Program-made: the position numbers and the translations under genes
The notes under the pieces: generated by a model
What the model saw: only the letters and a program-made list of their open reading frames with translations
Told to the model about the DNA's origin: nothing
The model's database searches: none
Source of the DNA: Millionella massiliensis
GTDB taxonomy: Bacteria > Bacteroidota > Bacteroidia > Bacteroidales > Rikenellaceae
Length of the DNA stretch: 64,000 bases
Direction of reading: 5' to 3'
Assembly: GCF_900104655.1 (NCBI RefSeq)
Contig: NZ_FNWD01000002.1
Coordinates: 434,001-498,000 of the forward strand
Part shown: one piece after another, positions 63,364-64,000 of the stretch
Numbering within the stretch: the first letter of the stretch is position 1
How the letters are laid out: each line of letters opens with the position of its first letter

Positions 63364-64000
63364 ATGAAAAATGCAGTAGCTATCCTTTGCGCCGGAGGTC
63401 CCGCCCCCGGAATCAATACCGTCATCAGCGCCGTGACCAAAATCTTTACCCAAAACGGATATAAAGTCATCGGTTTGAACGGCGGTTATAAAAGCCTCGT
63501 GAGCGACGAACCCGACTTCGTATACCTCGATTTCGAAACCGCCGACAATATCTACTGCCGCGGTGGATCGGCCCTGGTCATGAGCCGCTACAAACCCAGC
63601 GACAAAGAATTCCGTACCGACTTTTTCGAAAAATACAACGTCAAGGTCCTCGTTACCATCGGTGGCGATGACACCGCCTCGACCGCCAACCGACTCACCA
63701 AGTTCCTCAAACAGAAAGGACTCAACGTCTCCAGCATCCACGTACCGAAAACCATCGACAACGACCTCCCCCTGCCGGCCGGTTACCCCACCTTCGGCTA
63801 CAACTCGGCCAAGGAAGAGGGCGTAAAACTCGCCACCACCCTCTACGAAGACGCACGCACCAGCGGCAACTGGTTTGTCGTATCGGCCATGGGACGCGAA
63901 GCCGGACACCTCGCATTCGGGATCGGAGCAGCCTGCCACTATCCGATGATTGTCTTCCCCGAAATGTTCAACAAAACGCCGATCACGTTCGACAAGATCG
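63364..64000 (+). CDS. PPi-type phosphofructokinase, partial (3' end beyond window)
   Basis: The first 212 codons of a phosphofructokinase. The start MKNAVAILCAGGPAPGINTV carries the phosphate-binding loop. TIGGDDTASTANRL (about residues 99-112) has GGDD in place of the GGDG of ATP enzymes, and VPKTIDNDLPLP (about 128-139) has the PKTIDND of pyrophosphate-dependent enzymes. It phosphorylates fructose 6-phosphate using PPi, reversibly. It lies next to the aldolase, the next glycolytic step. Confidence 0.9.
   Translation, partial: MKNAVAILCAGGPAPGINTVISAVTKIFTQNGYKVIGLNGGYKSLVSDEPDFVYLDFETADNIYCRGGSALVMSRYKPSDKEFRTDFFEKYNVKVLVTIGGDDTASTANRLTKFLKQKGLNVSSIHVPKTIDNDLPLPAGYPTFGYNSAKEEGVKLATTLYEDARTSGNWFVVSAMGREAGHLAFGIGAACHYPMIVFPEMFNKTPITFDKI

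Overview
The window looks like a chromosome segment of a gut Bacteroidota, most like Alistipes (Rikenellaceae). The basis is GC-rich codon use in the host part, promoters with the Bacteroidota -7 pattern TAnnTTTG, few Shine-Dalgarno sites, DUF3853/DUF4373/DUF4919 proteins, lipoproteins of Bacteroidota type, and a core set of dapA, ligA, lpd, class II aldolase, PPi-type phosphofructokinase and a fused acyl-CoA dehydratase activase. The genus is an inference.

Bases 1 to about 27,370 are the integrase-proximal end of a temperate phage or phage-like element whose other end lies left of the window. A long leftward early operon (about 14.9 kb down to 1) carries small early proteins, a Sak4-like ATPase, a PD-(D/E)XK exonuclease, an SSB-like protein, NinB, VRR-NUC, a Snf2 helicase, a DUF4373 replication protein, a DnaC-like loader, a C5 DNA methyltransferase, YopX and an ASCH protein. 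It is unusually rich in homing elements: the Snf2 helicase contains two inteins, one inside Walker A (class 3) and one inside motif VI (class 1), both with LAGLIDADG endonucleases, and a free-standing HNH endonuclease sits between two other genes. Iterons spaced 21 bp apart within the DUF4373 gene resemble the lambda O/ori arrangement. The loader gene has an in-frame TGA near its 3' end.

Rightward from the divergent control region (14,926-15,067) come an S24 repressor, an EVE-domain/nuclease fusion, a lipoprotein, an HTH protein and a complete type I restriction-modification operon (hsdM, hsdS, a PrrC/RloC-like ABC ATPase, hsdR). This operon has two possible switches: 12-bp tandem repeats in the hsdS spacer, and an A8 tract that splits the ATPase from its HEPN-like C-terminal part. 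A tyrosine integrase and a candidate attR (about 27,345-27,368, resembling a tRNA-Ser 3' end) close the element.

Bases 27.4-64 kb are host chromosome: a TetR/YczE/PH-like membrane cluster, AraC, a secreted nitroreductase, ribB, MFS and MATE exporters, tex, a metallo-hydrolase, malic enzyme, a giant dehydratase activase, CorC/HlyC, lpd, dapA, ligA and a CDGSH protein. A hydrogen-metabolism cluster follows: a sensor-type [FeFe] hydrogenase homologue lacking the proton-relay Cys, a SpoIIE-type phosphatase, a thioredoxin-like 2Fe-2S protein, a group B-like [FeFe] hydrogenase and a flavodiiron protein. Class II aldolase and the start of PPi-phosphofructokinase end the window.
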